DNA of 48,501 nt from Proteobacteria bacterium ST_bin11 (lineage in GTDB: Bacteria; Pseudomonadota; Gammaproteobacteria; Methylococcales; Methylomonadaceae). Numbering within the stretch: position 1 is the stretch's first letter; the number at the start of each line of letters is the position of its first letter. The translations under genes and the position numbers were made by a program. Below, piece by piece: positions 34,629 to 44,352 of the stretch. The notes beneath the pieces were generated by a model, which saw only the letters and a list, made by a program, of their open reading frames with translations, was not told the DNA's origin and did no database searches. The stretch lies in the NCBI GenBank assembly GCA_002083615.1, contig MSXO01000011.1, positions 17,402 through 65,902 of the forward strand. Reading direction: 5' to 3'.

Positions 34629-37427
34629 ATGACTTCGTCGAGCTGGCAAGAAAGCTTCAAGACGTCGCTGCAACAAAGCCTTGTCAATGGAGAAGGTGAA
34701 TTGGCTGCTCAATTCGTCTTTCGAACACTGAAAGCCCAGAAAAAGGGAGCGCCCCGACACGCCATCGACAAGATTGTCTTTGAGGTGCTAATGCAACTTG
34801 TTCGCACTGAGATGCTCGGAGGACAGTATGAAAACTATCCCCGAGCAACCGATTCAAACAAGGAACTGCATGGAGTCTATCCCTATCCTGCGAACTATCG
34901 AACACCTCTGAGCAACGACAATCTTCTCCACTATGCAGTGCGAGCTCAATCGCTTGGCGTTGTTCAGTATCTTGTCGCCCAGCATCCAGAACTCATCGAG
35001 GAACCCAATGCATCCCAAGACACTCCGCTTCACGATGCAGTCTCAAGAAACGTTGGCGTCAACGATACGGCAGCACTCAACATCTTCACACTTCTCTGCG
35101 AGAAGTCCGAGGAAACTGCATTTGGGCGAATGAATCTCGAACGCAAGACGCCTCTTTGTGTCGCATTGTCGTCTTCGTCTCCCGAAATCTTCAAGCCACT
35201 CTTGCAAAAGTACGTGAATCTCAAGGAAACACCCTATGGTCTGCTCAACACGTCGCCATTCCACTACGCGGCTCGCAATCCAGAGCACGCTGTCCATGCC
35301 TGCGAAGAACTCCTGTCGGTCGTCTATCCAAGTTGGGGTAGCCAAGACGTATCGATGGGCTATCGGATCTTTGGCGATCTCCACTCGATGAACATCGAAG
35401 GTGAAACACCGTTGGACCTTCTCGCCAAGCAAGCAGTTCCAACGCATCAGATCCTAGGTCTAGTCGACAAAGAAGTGCGCGTCAACATACAAAGAGGCTC
35501 GATCGTCAAGGTTTCGAAGAAGTACGATCTCCCGCTCTTGCACGAGTATCTTCAAGCTGTCGCAACGAACAACTACGTTGCACTAGCCGGTCTCATCATC
35601 GAACTCGCCATGAAGAAGGACAACCGTCTTTACGCGCTTGCAGTGATGCAGCACAACATTTTCTCCATGATTGCACAAGATCGAACCGCCAGCGCAGAGC
35701 TTCCACGTCTTTTTTCCGAGCTTCCAGGTATGGCCCACCAACTCTTCGAGTTTCAAGTGACTCCGTCGTCTTTGAACAAAGCGGCGATCGTGGAAATCTA
35801 CAGGCTGCGCTCCAACGACAAAGACCTCCCGGTGGCAATCGCATTTCACGGTGTCATCGACTCCGAAGAACTCGCCGAGCTTCGAGGCTACTCCAGCGAC
35901 ATTCACGACATCAACGATCTCTTTGACTACCTGAAGACTGAAGCATCGTTGAGCACAGTGCCAAGCAACTCATCGCTGCGCAACAAGGTGGTTGCCTACG
36001 AGAATGCCCTTGAAGCCGCGTTTTCCACCATGTCTTCACCACTTTCGTCTGTGTACAACGAAGAGGAAGTCGCTCAGCTTGCCGACATGGACATTGACAA
36101 CGCAGAAGAGCTCGTTGACTTCCTCAACAATCCCCTGTCGTTCAAGATCTTTGACGGACAACACCCCATTCGCGTGAAAGGTCGAAATTTTGTCGAGAGT
36201 GTGCGAATCAACGTCGCGTCGGGCAACGCACTTGGCATTTCCTCGACGAACGCCGTTGAACTTTTTGCCAATCGAGAGGACGATAGCCGACTCTACTTGC
36301 AGCTCAAAGCGCAAGGAGCTACGAGCGCTTCGCAGGTTCAAGAGTTCCTACAGAACGTGCAAGACGACGATGAACACGCAATGCATCCAGTTCGAGAACA
36401 CCTCAAGAACATGCGCGCGAACCCACGAGAACATCTTGTCGTCACGGCGGAATCCATCAAGAACAAACTCTTCGACTTTGAACAGTTTCGCAAAGAAGAA
36501 TCGCAAAAGCTCATCGCTGCATGCAAGAAGAGCTTTGCGGCGCAGAGTGAACGCTATCTCAGAGCGGTGAACTCTGGCGACTTCATCGATGCATTCACGA
36601 GCATCTACCTAAGTCCTTCGCTTACCTTACTTCCCACAAACTCCAACAACGACAACATCTACCATCAACTCGTCAAGGCCGAGATGAACACGCCAGCTCT
36701 CCTCGAGTTCTTTACTCTGCCGTTGTCCAGGCAGGCGCTCACCGAACAGAACATCGAAGGACGAACACCCTTGGAAGTCGCAGAGCTCAGCGAAAACGAG
36801 CGAGTCCTGCAGGCACTGAACTTGTTCCTCAACTACAACATGAACAACGTTCGCTTGAGCTACGCCCTTGACAATGGAGCTTCTCTACAGCAGAAGACCA
36901 TGGAAAGTGCAGAACTCCAACGTATCGTCGCCAACTTCATCTTGAATCCGCAGCGCACTCAACGATTCATGGACTATGCCTACCTGTGTTCCATCTATGG
37001 AAAGCCCGATGAATCATCGTCGTCGTCGTCAATTGGCTGTTTGATGCACGACAATGCTTCTGCGAGTTTCAACGCCGACACCGACGCACTCAGCTATCTA
37101 GCCGAGAAGAACTTTGCAGGCTACAGAAAGCTCGTTGAAACTCAAGGTCGCAACAAGGTGTTCGGAGAACACAACACAGATGGTGAAAACGCAGCGCACA
37201 TTGCAGCAAAAACTCTCGACGTTGAAGCTATCAGGCTACTCTCCGATCTTGGCTTCAAGGACTTCAGTGCCATCTCGTTGAACGGCGATCGACCTTTAAC
37301 CATCGCCAATCGCATGATCACCAAAGATAACCGAAAGAACTTTGAACAGTTTGTACAAGCGAGCAAGGAAGCACAACAGCTGGCAAGACAAGCTTCTTCG
37401 TCGTCGTCATCATCGTCGTCGCAATAA
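34629..37427 (+). CDS. Ankyrin-repeat protein
   Basis: This is a 932-residue protein. The N-terminal part (~95-280) carries several ankyrin-like units: DNLLHYAVRAQSLGVVQYLV, DTPLHDAVSR, KTPLCVALS, TSPFHYAARNPEHAV and ETPLDLLAKQ. A long central region has no obvious repeats. Further degenerate units occur near 670-720 (RTPLEVAELSENERV) and 850-905 (ENAAHIAAKTLDVEAIRLL). It ends in a serine run and Gln. Ankyrin repeats bind other proteins, and large DNA viruses use them as adaptors. No F-box is visible at the C-terminus, unlike many poxvirus ankyrin proteins. AATAAA overlaps the stop. Confidence 0.8.
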   Translation: MTSSSWQESFKTSLQQSLVNGEGELAAQFVFRTLKAQKKGAPRHAIDKIVFEVLMQLVRTEMLGGQYENYPRATDSNKELHGVYPYPANYRTPLSNDNLLHYAVRAQSLGVVQYLVAQHPELIEEPNASQDTPLHDAVSRNVGVNDTAALNIFTLLCEKSEETAFGRMNLERKTPLCVALSSSSPEIFKPLLQKYVNLKETPYGLLNTSPFHYAARNPEHAVHACEELLSVVYPSWGSQDVSMGYRIFGDLHSMNIEGETPLDLLAKQAVPTHQILGLVDKEVRVNIQRGSIVKVSKKYDLPLLHEYLQAVATNNYVALAGLIIELAMKKDNRLYALAVMQHNIFSMIAQDRTASAELPRLFSELPGMAHQLFEFQVTPSSLNKAAIVEIYRLRSNDKDLPVAIAFHGVIDSEELAELRGYSSDIHDINDLFDYLKTEASLSTVPSNSSLRNKVVAYENALEAAFSTMSSPLSSVYNEEEVAQLADMDIDNAEELVDFLNNPLSFKIFDGQHPIRVKGRNFVESVRINVASGNALGISSTNAVELFANREDDSRLYLQLKAQGATSASQVQEFLQNVQDDDEHAMHPVREHLKNMRANPREHLVVTAESIKNKLFDFEQFRKEESQKLIAACKKSFAAQSERYLRAVNSGDFIDAFTSIYLSPSLTLLPTNSNNDNIYHQLVKAEMNTPALLEFFTLPLSRQALTEQNIEGRTPLEVAELSENERVLQALNLFLNYNMNNVRLSYALDNGASLQQKTMESAELQRIVANFILNPQRTQRFMDYAYLCSIYGKPDESSSSSSIGCLMHDNASASFNADTDALSYLAEKNFAGYRKLVETQGRNKVFGEHNTDGENAAHIAAKTLDVEAIRLLSDLGFKDFSAISLNGDRPLTIANRMITKDNRKNFEQFVQASKEAQQLARQASSSSSSSSSQ

Positions 37428-37449
37428 ACTTTTTTTTCTTGTTATTCTT

Positions 37450-38913
37450 CTATTCGTTTAAACGTGTTTGCATGAGTGAATCAACGTCGGAATGTGTGAT
37501 TGCGGCGCTTTTATAACCTGCAAGAAAAGAACCGTTAAGAACGTCGAAAATACTTAGACGCTTCAAAGGGTCGAGGACAAAGCAGTTGTTCATGGTTCTA
37601 CAGAAATCTGGAACTTCTCGCATGACCACGGGCTTTCGATAAGAGCCAAGGTCGATTCGAAAATCCTCGAAGACGAATGGGAACTCGTCTTCGACAAGTC
37701 GATAGAACGTTACAGCCCACGCCCAGACATCGGCTAGAATAGCATCGACGCCCAAGATCTTTAGCTGAGGTTGCAACGACGATGACGACGACGAAGAGGA
37801 TATGTTGCTTCCAGTGGAATGAAGCTCCAGTATTTCGGGTGCCATGTAGCCAGGAGAACCAAGAATACCAAGTTCTCTTGTCGACATCGTGGAAATCATG
37901 GCGTGGCCAAAGTCGAAGATCTTCGCGACAACACGTTTTTGCCTGTTGCACCACGTTAGCCCTATGTTCTCGGGCTTGAAGTCGCGATGAGCCACCTCCA
38001 TGAAATGCAGATAGCCAAGCCCTCGTGTGAAGTCGTAGGCGATCTTCATGCGTTCTGCGTGAAGAAATCGTCGTTTGTACACATTCAAGAAGAGCTGCAG
38101 TGATCCATAGATACAGTGTTCCATGGCAATGACCATCATGTTGTTTGGCAGCACGAAAAAGTCATACATCATCACGATGTTCGCGTAGCCATATTTTTCT
38201 GAAAACTGTTCGCTGCAAACATGACTGTGAACTGCCACCTCGTGCAGCGATCTCTTACTGTGTTCATCTGGCACATCGGCGTTCACCATTTCGCAGATCT
38301 TGAGAACTGCGTAGGCACCTTTGCCATAGCCCATTCGAGAAAGCCAGACATTTTCAAAGCCATCACAAAAGGCGATAAGTCGATACTCTGAGAGATTAAG
38401 TACCTCAGAGGGAATGTCAACGTGTTCATTGAGTTCGAGGAACTCCCCACAGCCACTTACACCACTTTTGCGACGCAATGAATTCACGTCGGGCACATAC
38501 AAATATCTATGCGTTGACGCAGACGATTCACTGACTTCGAGAGTGAATTCCTTGTCGAGCAACCGCGGCGATGCTTGAGTTATCGTTGAGCCTTCGGGTC
38601 CAGGTGCATGAAATTTTACACGATGAGACATTGGAGGCGCAGAACGAGAAGTGTCGAGGTCACAGGAGACGCCAGATTTTGCAAACTTCAGGCTTGGTGG
38701 AACAGTGAGGGCCGATGTGGACAACGAAGCACGAGTTGCTTGATATCCGTCAATAAACTCTTCATCGCCATTTTCATTGAAAGTATAGCCCGTCTTCGAA
38801 CCAACAGACGACGGAGAAGAAGACGAGAGAATGGACTTCTTCTTTTCTTTCTTTCGGTGTTTTACCGCGGACGCCTTTTTTCTGCCGGATAAAAGGCCCC
38901 AGATAAAAACCAT
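37450..38913 (-). CDS. Protein kinase, apparently active Ser/Thr type
   Basis: This is a 487-residue protein. The first ~170 residues are a Ser/Lys-rich regulatory tail. The kinase domain then shows every key element: glycine loop GYGKGA (195-200), lysine in AVLKIC (K205), a candidate C-helix Glu in LHEVAV (E225), catalytic HRDFKPEN (309-316), DFG (334-336), APE (358-360) and ADVWAWAVTFY. The lysine two residues after the HRD Asp is typical of Ser/Thr kinases. A serine run (~372-379) is inserted after APE. Likely targets are viral or host proteins; the many serine tracts in this window are possible substrates, which is inference. The start is adjacent to a 26-bp perfect palindrome. Confidence 0.92.
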   Translation of the reverse strand: MVFIWGLLSGRKKASAVKHRKKEKKKSILSSSSPSSVGSKTGYTFNENGDEEFIDGYQATRASLSTSALTVPPSLKFAKSGVSCDLDTSRSAPPMSHRVKFHAPGPEGSTITQASPRLLDKEFTLEVSESSASTHRYLYVPDVNSLRRKSGVSGCGEFLELNEHVDIPSEVLNLSEYRLIAFCDGFENVWLSRMGYGKGAYAVLKICEMVNADVPDEHSKRSLHEVAVHSHVCSEQFSEKYGYANIVMMYDFFVLPNNMMVIAMEHCIYGSLQLFLNVYKRRFLHAERMKIAYDFTRGLGYLHFMEVAHRDFKPENIGLTWCNRQKRVVAKIFDFGHAMISTMSTRELGILGSPGYMAPEILELHSTGSNISSSSSSSSLQPQLKILGVDAILADVWAWAVTFYRLVEDEFPFVFEDFRIDLGSYRKPVVMREVPDFCRTMNNCFVLDPLKRLSIFDVLNGSFLAGYKSAAITHSDVDSLMQTRLNE

Positions 38914-38915
38914 TT

Positions 38916-38941
38916 AAAATTTAGAAAATTTTCTAAATTTT
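38916..38941. promoter_or_regulatory. 26-bp perfect AT palindrome in a divergent leader
   Basis: A perfect palindrome centred between 38928 and 38929 (half-site AAAATTTAGAAAA) begins two bases upstream of the kinase ATG, in the 135-base gap between the kinase and the 782-residue orphan. It contains the AAATTT core found near several other starts. It could be a dimeric operator, a promoter element or a cruciform. Confidence 0.6.
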
Positions 38942-39048
38942 TCCTATTTTCCCTCTTTTTTTTCTATTTTTTCTTTTTTTTTTCTCTCTGCACTTTGGAA
39001 TACTTTAGCCACGTCCAAGTAGCAAGAGAACGCTAAACTCCCCGTCGA

Positions 39049-41397
39049 ATGGCCGCATCTTCAGACGCAACACTGCAAGCTAAGCTTCGAGAGCTTTTCG
39101 CCCGCCGAAGTGACCCCGGAACTGATGAAGACAAGGCAAGACTTGAAGCGGAAATCAAAGAAGTCAAAGACCAAATGACCGCCATCCACGCGAAATCCCA
39201 TAGGCAACAGGTAGCCTACAACCAGAAGCTCGTGGGAAAATCTTCTGCCTCGGCGATCAATCTGCACTTTTTCGTCGTCAGGCCTCCAAAGATAGAGGGC
39301 TCTGGTACGAAAAGAGTTTGTCGCTTTCTCGCTTCGGCGATTCTCCCCTTTCTCGGAGCGGCAGTCAAAGCACCTTTCGGTCTTGAGAACTCGGAGCACA
39401 CGCTTGTCTGCAAGTTCAAAGAAGGCGCCGTTAAGCAAAAGGCACGAACTCCTGTGCGTACCGCACGCATTCACGATACGTCGATCATCGAGATTGCAAT
39501 TTGGAACGTCGCCGAGGGCTATGTCCCTCCCGCAGGGCCTTGGCTCACGTTTTCTGGCGTGAAGTTTTCCGAGAACTTCTCCGAGAAGACAGGCAAATGG
39601 TATTTCAACGCCAACGCCGACAGCTGCACCCCATGGCTTGAAGCTCCAATACACGCGCAGCTACCCGAACTTTTTAAGCGCTTCCACACGGGAGTCAACT
39701 TTTTTCTGCGTCCCTGCGACATGTCCGAGTTTCCAACTCAGTCGACAATCATGGATTACATGAAGGAGACCGAAGCCTACAGGGATGGCGACGACATCGA
39801 CTACGACAAACGTCGTGAATCTTGTCGCGACTACATCAGCAAATACCTTGAAACTCGTCCTCATCTTCGATTTTTCGATCCGTGGGGGCGCCAGGCAGTC
39901 GCCTTCTACTTTACCAACGGAAGCATCTATCAAAACGATGTCGGCGAGATTCCCAAGGAAGCTCCAGTCCACTCCTATTTGGATCTTGTTCGTTGGAAGG
40001 AAACCGACGACACTCTCCAAGAAGTGAAGAAGAAGAAGATCGAGAGTGGCGGAGCTGGAGCCGAACTCGATGGATCGGTGGCCGCTGCAGCTGCTTCTTC
40101 GTCGAGCAGCGCGCAACCAACGAAAGTCGTTGTTGAATATCCTTTTGAAAAACGCTTCAACCCGAGCGCGCAGGCGGATCTCAAAACCTCCGATGGTCTT
40201 CAAGCGATCATCGACATCGGCTTTCCCGGAACTGGACTGCAACGAGCATTCGGCATTCTCAACCCAGAAGCGGCAACAGTGCTCATCATTCCCAACATCC
40301 ACAACGCCAAGCTCGCATTCACCTCGACGATCGAAGTCACCGAGTTCATCTTCAACGATGCGAACGCTTTGACTGCCACCCTCCCACGTGAAGCTCAAAA
40401 GCCCGTACTGACCTTCAAGACATTCGGCAGCGTTTTCACGAATATAGTGGAGTTCATTCGTAAAACGGCCTTCCCCGTGACTTCAAAGTACGCCCTTCAG
40501 ACCTTGAGCAAGTACATCAGCTCGAACGGCGGAGGAAGTGGTTGTATCGACCTCGATGTTTTCAAGTCGTCGTCGTCCACGCCGAGTCTTTCATCCAAGA
40601 TCTACAGCTACTACACTGCCTATAACGACCTCGCCAAGCAGACAAACGGCAACGTCTTCAACATTCTTGAGCAGTCGCCTTTCGTCTACAATCCGGCGAC
40701 AAAGACATCCTCCAAGGCGTTGACTCGCGAAAACGCGGAAGACTGGCACTTCTACAGTCTAAGCAACATCGTTGTGGACGAAGCAAAGCTCGTGGAGTAT
40801 CGCGTTCGTTCGGAGAAATACTTTGCGAAGGCTGGCGGCGATCCCGACGAAAAGGCCTACCTGGAAAGCATGAAGACCGTGTTCACCAGAGAGCTCGAAG
40901 ACCTGCTGTTCCGAGGCGAAGGCGGCGAATACTTCCTTGAGCAAAAGGGCTCTGCAAACGTCGTCTACGCTGTGCACAAGCGATTGGACGCCGATCCTGA
41001 CTTCCACATCTACAAGAACAAGCTGTTCGATCGCAGTCTTGACGACACGGTTGGTCTCACTGAAGCAAAGAACAGCTGCGATTGCAGTGGGGCAGCATCT
41101 TCAGTTCCTCCAGTCGAAGAAGGCACCCCCGTCGTTGTTAGCCAAGGAGCAACTTCGACAGTTGAAGACGATGAACCTCCAATGTCCCAGACTGCCATTC
41201 AGTTCGACATCGACGCAGGCATCGGAAGGAACGACGACAACGACGACGACGATGACATTGGCGATTTTGAAGACAGCGATTTAGAATTTGATCCCGAGAT
41301 GGAACCTTTCAAGGCGCGTCAAAAGAAACCTAGCTCTAGCAAGCGAGCACCTCCTCCTTCAAAGAAGGGCAAAACAGCCAAGAAGGTTCGCACCTAG
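39049..41397 (+). CDS. 782-residue orphan, possible nucleic-acid-binding protein
   Basis: The N-terminus is a charged coiled-coil-like segment (~8-60). Residues ~70-215 look beta-rich (FSGVKFSENFSEKTGKWYF), which could be an OB-like fold, though no family matches. A region with alanine and serine runs (~345-360) separates this from a second globular part (~375-680). The C-terminal ~80 residues are acidic (DDNDDDDDIGD) followed by a basic tail (KKGKTAKKVR). That acid-plus-base tail and the absence of membrane or signal segments would suit a single-strand DNA-binding or replication accessory protein; this is speculative. AATAAA lies about 20 bases after the stop. Confidence 0.8.
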   Translation: MAASSDATLQAKLRELFARRSDPGTDEDKARLEAEIKEVKDQMTAIHAKSHRQQVAYNQKLVGKSSASAINLHFFVVRPPKIEGSGTKRVCRFLASAILPFLGAAVKAPFGLENSEHTLVCKFKEGAVKQKARTPVRTARIHDTSIIEIAIWNVAEGYVPPAGPWLTFSGVKFSENFSEKTGKWYFNANADSCTPWLEAPIHAQLPELFKRFHTGVNFFLRPCDMSEFPTQSTIMDYMKETEAYRDGDDIDYDKRRESCRDYISKYLETRPHLRFFDPWGRQAVAFYFTNGSIYQNDVGEIPKEAPVHSYLDLVRWKETDDTLQEVKKKKIESGGAGAELDGSVAAAAASSSSSAQPTKVVVEYPFEKRFNPSAQADLKTSDGLQAIIDIGFPGTGLQRAFGILNPEAATVLIIPNIHNAKLAFTSTIEVTEFIFNDANALTATLPREAQKPVLTFKTFGSVFTNIVEFIRKTAFPVTSKYALQTLSKYISSNGGGSGCIDLDVFKSSSSTPSLSSKIYSYYTAYNDLAKQTNGNVFNILEQSPFVYNPATKTSSKALTRENAEDWHFYSLSNIVVDEAKLVEYRVRSEKYFAKAGGDPDEKAYLESMKTVFTRELEDLLFRGEGGEYFLEQKGSANVVYAVHKRLDADPDFHIYKNKLFDRSLDDTVGLTEAKNSCDCSGAASSVPPVEEGTPVVVSQGATSTVEDDEPPMSQTAIQFDIDAGIGRNDDNDDDDDIGDFEDSDLEFDPEMEPFKARQKKPSSSKRAPPPSKKGKTAKKVRT

Positions 41398-41458
41398 AAA
41401 AAAAACGTTCAAAGAATAAAAAATTCCTATTAGCTTCTTCTTGTCAGGAGAAAAAAAA

Positions 41459-41860
41459 ATGGCAATGCTCGACGCAGCAAGCAATCAGGATTTTCTCGCT
41501 GCAGTGGCGAACTTCTACGCCAGAAAAATACAAAGAACTCTGGGCGTCTACGCAGAAATCAAAGAGCAGAAGATAGATCGCGATGGTGACACGTGCGTCA
41601 TCGACATTGGAAATCCCTACTATCCGATAAACAGTCAGGCGTTAAGTGAGAACATAAGAAAAACAACAGGCCTTGAGACGAGTATTCTCATCGGTCAATC
41701 CACCACCATTCACATGAAGGGTGCACACACCGCCTACATGAAGAATCTGCACATTCTGCTCGGACTACCGATGCTCCTGCTCCAGCGCACCCTGCTCATA
41801 ATCTCCATTTTTCTATTTATTTGTGCCTATTTTGCGCGAGAATTTCTCCTAAATAAATAA
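41459..41860 (+). CDS. Small C-terminally anchored membrane protein
   Basis: This 133-residue protein has its ATG at 41459, directly after a nine-A run. The N-terminal ~95 residues are soluble and polar. The C-terminus contains one strong hydrophobic segment (MLLLQRTLLIISIFLFICAYF, broken by one Arg) and a short basic end, a tail-anchored topology. No family is recognised. Six bases separate its stop from the next ATG in the same direction, and AATAAA is contained in the last codons (AAT AAA TAA). Confidence 0.7.
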   Translation: MAMLDAASNQDFLAAVANFYARKIQRTLGVYAEIKEQKIDRDGDTCVIDIGNPYYPINSQALSENIRKTTGLETSILIGQSTTIHMKGAHTAYMKNLHILLGLPMLLLQRTLLIISIFLFICAYFAREFLLNK

Positions 41861-41866
41861 GCAAGC

Positions 41867-42676
41867 ATGGCCTCGTCCGTTGTCGCCACCACGTCGGCAC
41901 TGGCGGAGCTGAAGTCTGGCGATTGCTATGAATTTGAAGAGGGTGACTATCTTGGTAAGCAGGTCGTCGTGCCCGAAGGTATTGAACTTCTCAGAACGAA
42001 CATTGATCGAACGAACGCGCTCATCGCCGTGTTCTTGGTGGTGAACGAATGTTGGAGCAAGAAAAACGAACGAGTTGTTTCGCTTGTCGAGGTGTCTTGG
42101 CCTCCGAACACCAAGGAATCCTTCGTGATTCGCTTTTTCGGCTTTACGAAGATGCTCGACGATGAAACTCGAAACCGACTCCGCCTTCTCATGACCTTGC
42201 ACATGGCCATTCACACGATTAGCTACAACTCTTCGTGTGAATCGAAGAAGGAATTCGTTGGAAATATCCTTACCGGCGCACTTCAGTTCACCATCTTCAG
42301 CAACATCAGTCTTCAAAGTAGCAACAGTGGAGGAATGTCGTTGCTTACACAAGAGACGAGAAGTTTCCTACGCGGAGAAGAAACCTTGGACACGAGAAAG
42401 AAACGTTTGCGGCAAGAACAATGTGAGAAAGACAGAGACAATGAAGACGGCGACGACGAAGAAGAACGAACGCTTTGTAAAAGCGCAACGATCCGCCAAC
42501 GGCTCAACAAAGAACTCGAAGACTGTAGCATCGCAGGTAAAATCTTCAACTTCCTACTTGGAGTCAACACGGAAAGCATCATGACTGACATGAATGTAAG
42601 TGAAGGAGTGCCTGTCGACGAGAAAGACTCGAGTTTTTCGATAGCTCAATCTCATCATCATCATCGCTCTCTTTAG
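41867..42676 (+). CDS. 269-residue orphan with acidic/basic C-terminal region
   Basis: Residues ~1-165 look globular with mixed helix and strand (ELLRTNIDRTNALIAVFLVV). The region ~175-210 is highly charged (RKKRLRQEQCEKDRDNEDGDDEEE), and the protein ends with four histidines (SHHHHRSL). There is no signal peptide or convincing membrane segment, and no family is recognised. The last 98 bases overlap, in antisense, the end of the pepsin-like membrane-protein gene, so both C-termini are encoded by the same DNA. AATAAA for this gene lies inside the neighbour's coding region near 42709. Confidence 0.75.
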   Translation: MASSVVATTSALAELKSGDCYEFEEGDYLGKQVVVPEGIELLRTNIDRTNALIAVFLVVNECWSKKNERVVSLVEVSWPPNTKESFVIRFFGFTKMLDDETRNRLRLLMTLHMAIHTISYNSSCESKKEFVGNILTGALQFTIFSNISLQSSNSGGMSLLTQETRSFLRGEETLDTRKKRLRQEQCEKDRDNEDGDDEEERTLCKSATIRQRLNKELEDCSIAGKIFNFLLGVNTESIMTDMNVSEGVPVDEKDSSFSIAQSHHHHRSL

Positions 42677-44303
42677 AAGAGAAGTCGTCGTCGCCGTCTA
42701 CACTAGCAATAAAATCGTTGATCGTTTGCTGAACCTCGACAATGCTATTTTGCACGATGGCCATGGGATAGTTCAAGAGCACGCCAAGCATAGGAAGAAT
42801 ATAGACGAAGAACATGATGACCATCACAGAGTAGGCTATGTCGTCGAAGCCGTAGTAGTAGTAGTTGACAATGGGGAGAATGTTGTAGGCCACGAGAAAA
42901 GCTATGCTCATCGACGCGTAAAAGAATGAAATCAACGTCAATGCTCCGTGTTGTGTTAACAGCGCCATGAAAAACTGCAGGCTCTGTAACACCGAATAGA
43001 CAGAGGCCACAACAACTAGACTGTAGATGGCAAAGATAGAACGCCAATGCAAAGTGGCAAGCCACCAGAGACCAAAAGTCGTCGTCTCTACGAAAATCCT
43101 GCGGACACTGAGAAAGTGCATTGTAGAATAAGCATACAAGGCCACAGCGAAGCCCACCAACACCGTTGCGTACATTGCCACGATAAAGACCACGTAGTAG
43201 CCTACATGATCCCCGGAACCAATGAAGAACGCCATGGTGCGATAGCGAGCAAAGCCAACGCTTTCCGCAAAGAGAACGAGTACCCCGCTCGTGTAGACAT
43301 ACAGCTCAATCATGGAGAACAGAGTTGCTCTCGGATGATTGTGCAGATCGGAGGGTTTTCTACTAGAGAGTTCATGAGCTTCATGCGTGAGCACCACGCC
43401 AAGCCAAAACACCGATAATAGGAAATAGACAAACATGCAGAAGTAACTGTAGAGAGGTTGCGCTCTACCCTCCGCGAAGAAATCGTAGGAGGCCATGACA
43501 ACCTGTTTTCTCGTTACAGCGTCGTAGTAGAGCACGAAGCTGTGAATGAACTGTTCGCCAAGCACAATAAGATTGTCGTCACTTCTCGACTTGTGTCGAA
43601 TCAACGATCGATCAAAGCCACTGATCAGTCGTTCCTTGATGTCTCCGTCGTCGATTTCCATGTGCAGATGCTTGATTTCAAAATCGCAGTCCGTGATGTT
43701 TCTATAGAGTTCCCTTGGAAAGTAGGAGTAGACACTCGACGGATCGAAGACTAATGAGTAGTTTCGCTGATGCACCGTAACGTTAATATAGGGATTTAGC
43801 CTATCGAAGATCATGTGAAAAGGACTGTAACTCACGCGCGACACCGTTTCATCGTAGGCTCCCAGCACCAACTTGTGTGAAGACAGCGTTGCCTTTGACC
43901 AGTATCTCCAGATGTCAGACCAATAACCCATGCCTAGGATGCCATCGTAGAGGACGTCCACTCGGCAATCCCAGAGTCGAGCGTCGACTCGATAGCCAAG
44001 GCGAACAAGCGTCGATCCCATGTAGACGAGCACCGTGTCTGGATTCTCTCCGTAGGTCGTCGATATCTCGTCCGGACTTGAAAAAAGTACAAGCGACGTG
44101 TTGCTTCCCCACGACACTCTCAGTCGAAGATCTTTGCCCGGATTGCCAACAATAACATCAATGTAGTGGTCGTGAACAACGGGCAACTTCACCACGGACA
44201 TCTCTTCTCCCATTAGGTGATAGTCGTCCAACATGTTGAAAGTCTCGCGAGCATTGCAGCAGCAACAGCACAGCAGAAGAATCAACAGAGCGACGAACTT
44301 CAT
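42579..44303 (-). CDS. Pepsin-like ectodomain fused to ~8 membrane segments
   Basis: This 574-residue protein begins with a signal peptide (VALLILLLCCCCCNA). Residues ~45-275 follow the landmarks of an A1 aspartic protease: HYIDVIVGNPG, then VSWGSN where the first DTGS should be (63-67), DGILGMG (120-126), LVFDPSS where the second DTG should be (185-190), then YFPRELY, and VLGEQFIHSFVLYYD near 247. The first catalytic Asp is replaced by Ser, and the Gly after the second Asp is lost. The protein is therefore probably inactive. About eight hydrophobic segments follow (~285-550), then an acidic tail. This combination is unlike any aspartic protease I know. It is likely a membrane protein whose ectodomain is used for binding. 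Confidence 0.75.
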   Translation of the reverse strand: MKFVALLILLLCCCCCNARETFNMLDDYHLMGEEMSVVKLPVVHDHYIDVIVGNPGKDLRLRVSWGSNTSLVLFSSPDEISTTYGENPDTVLVYMGSTLVRLGYRVDARLWDCRVDVLYDGILGMGYWSDIWRYWSKATLSSHKLVLGAYDETVSRVSYSPFHMIFDRLNPYINVTVHQRNYSLVFDPSSVYSYFPRELYRNITDCDFEIKHLHMEIDDGDIKERLISGFDRSLIRHKSRSDDNLIVLGEQFIHSFVLYYDAVTRKQVVMASYDFFAEGRAQPLYSYFCMFVYFLLSVFWLGVVLTHEAHELSSRKPSDLHNHPRATLFSMIELYVYTSGVLVLFAESVGFARYRTMAFFIGSGDHVGYYVVFIVAMYATVLVGFAVALYAYSTMHFLSVRRIFVETTTFGLWWLATLHWRSIFAIYSLVVVASVYSVLQSLQFFMALLTQHGALTLISFFYASMSIAFLVAYNILPIVNYYYYGFDDIAYSVMVIMFFVYILPMLGVLLNYPMAIVQNSIVEVQQTINDFIASVDGDDDFSSKESDDDDEIELSKNSSLSRRQALLHLHSCQS

Positions 44304-44352
44304 TCTCCGTTTATATTGAACGAATCCCTCCTAAGCATGAAAGGAAATTTCT

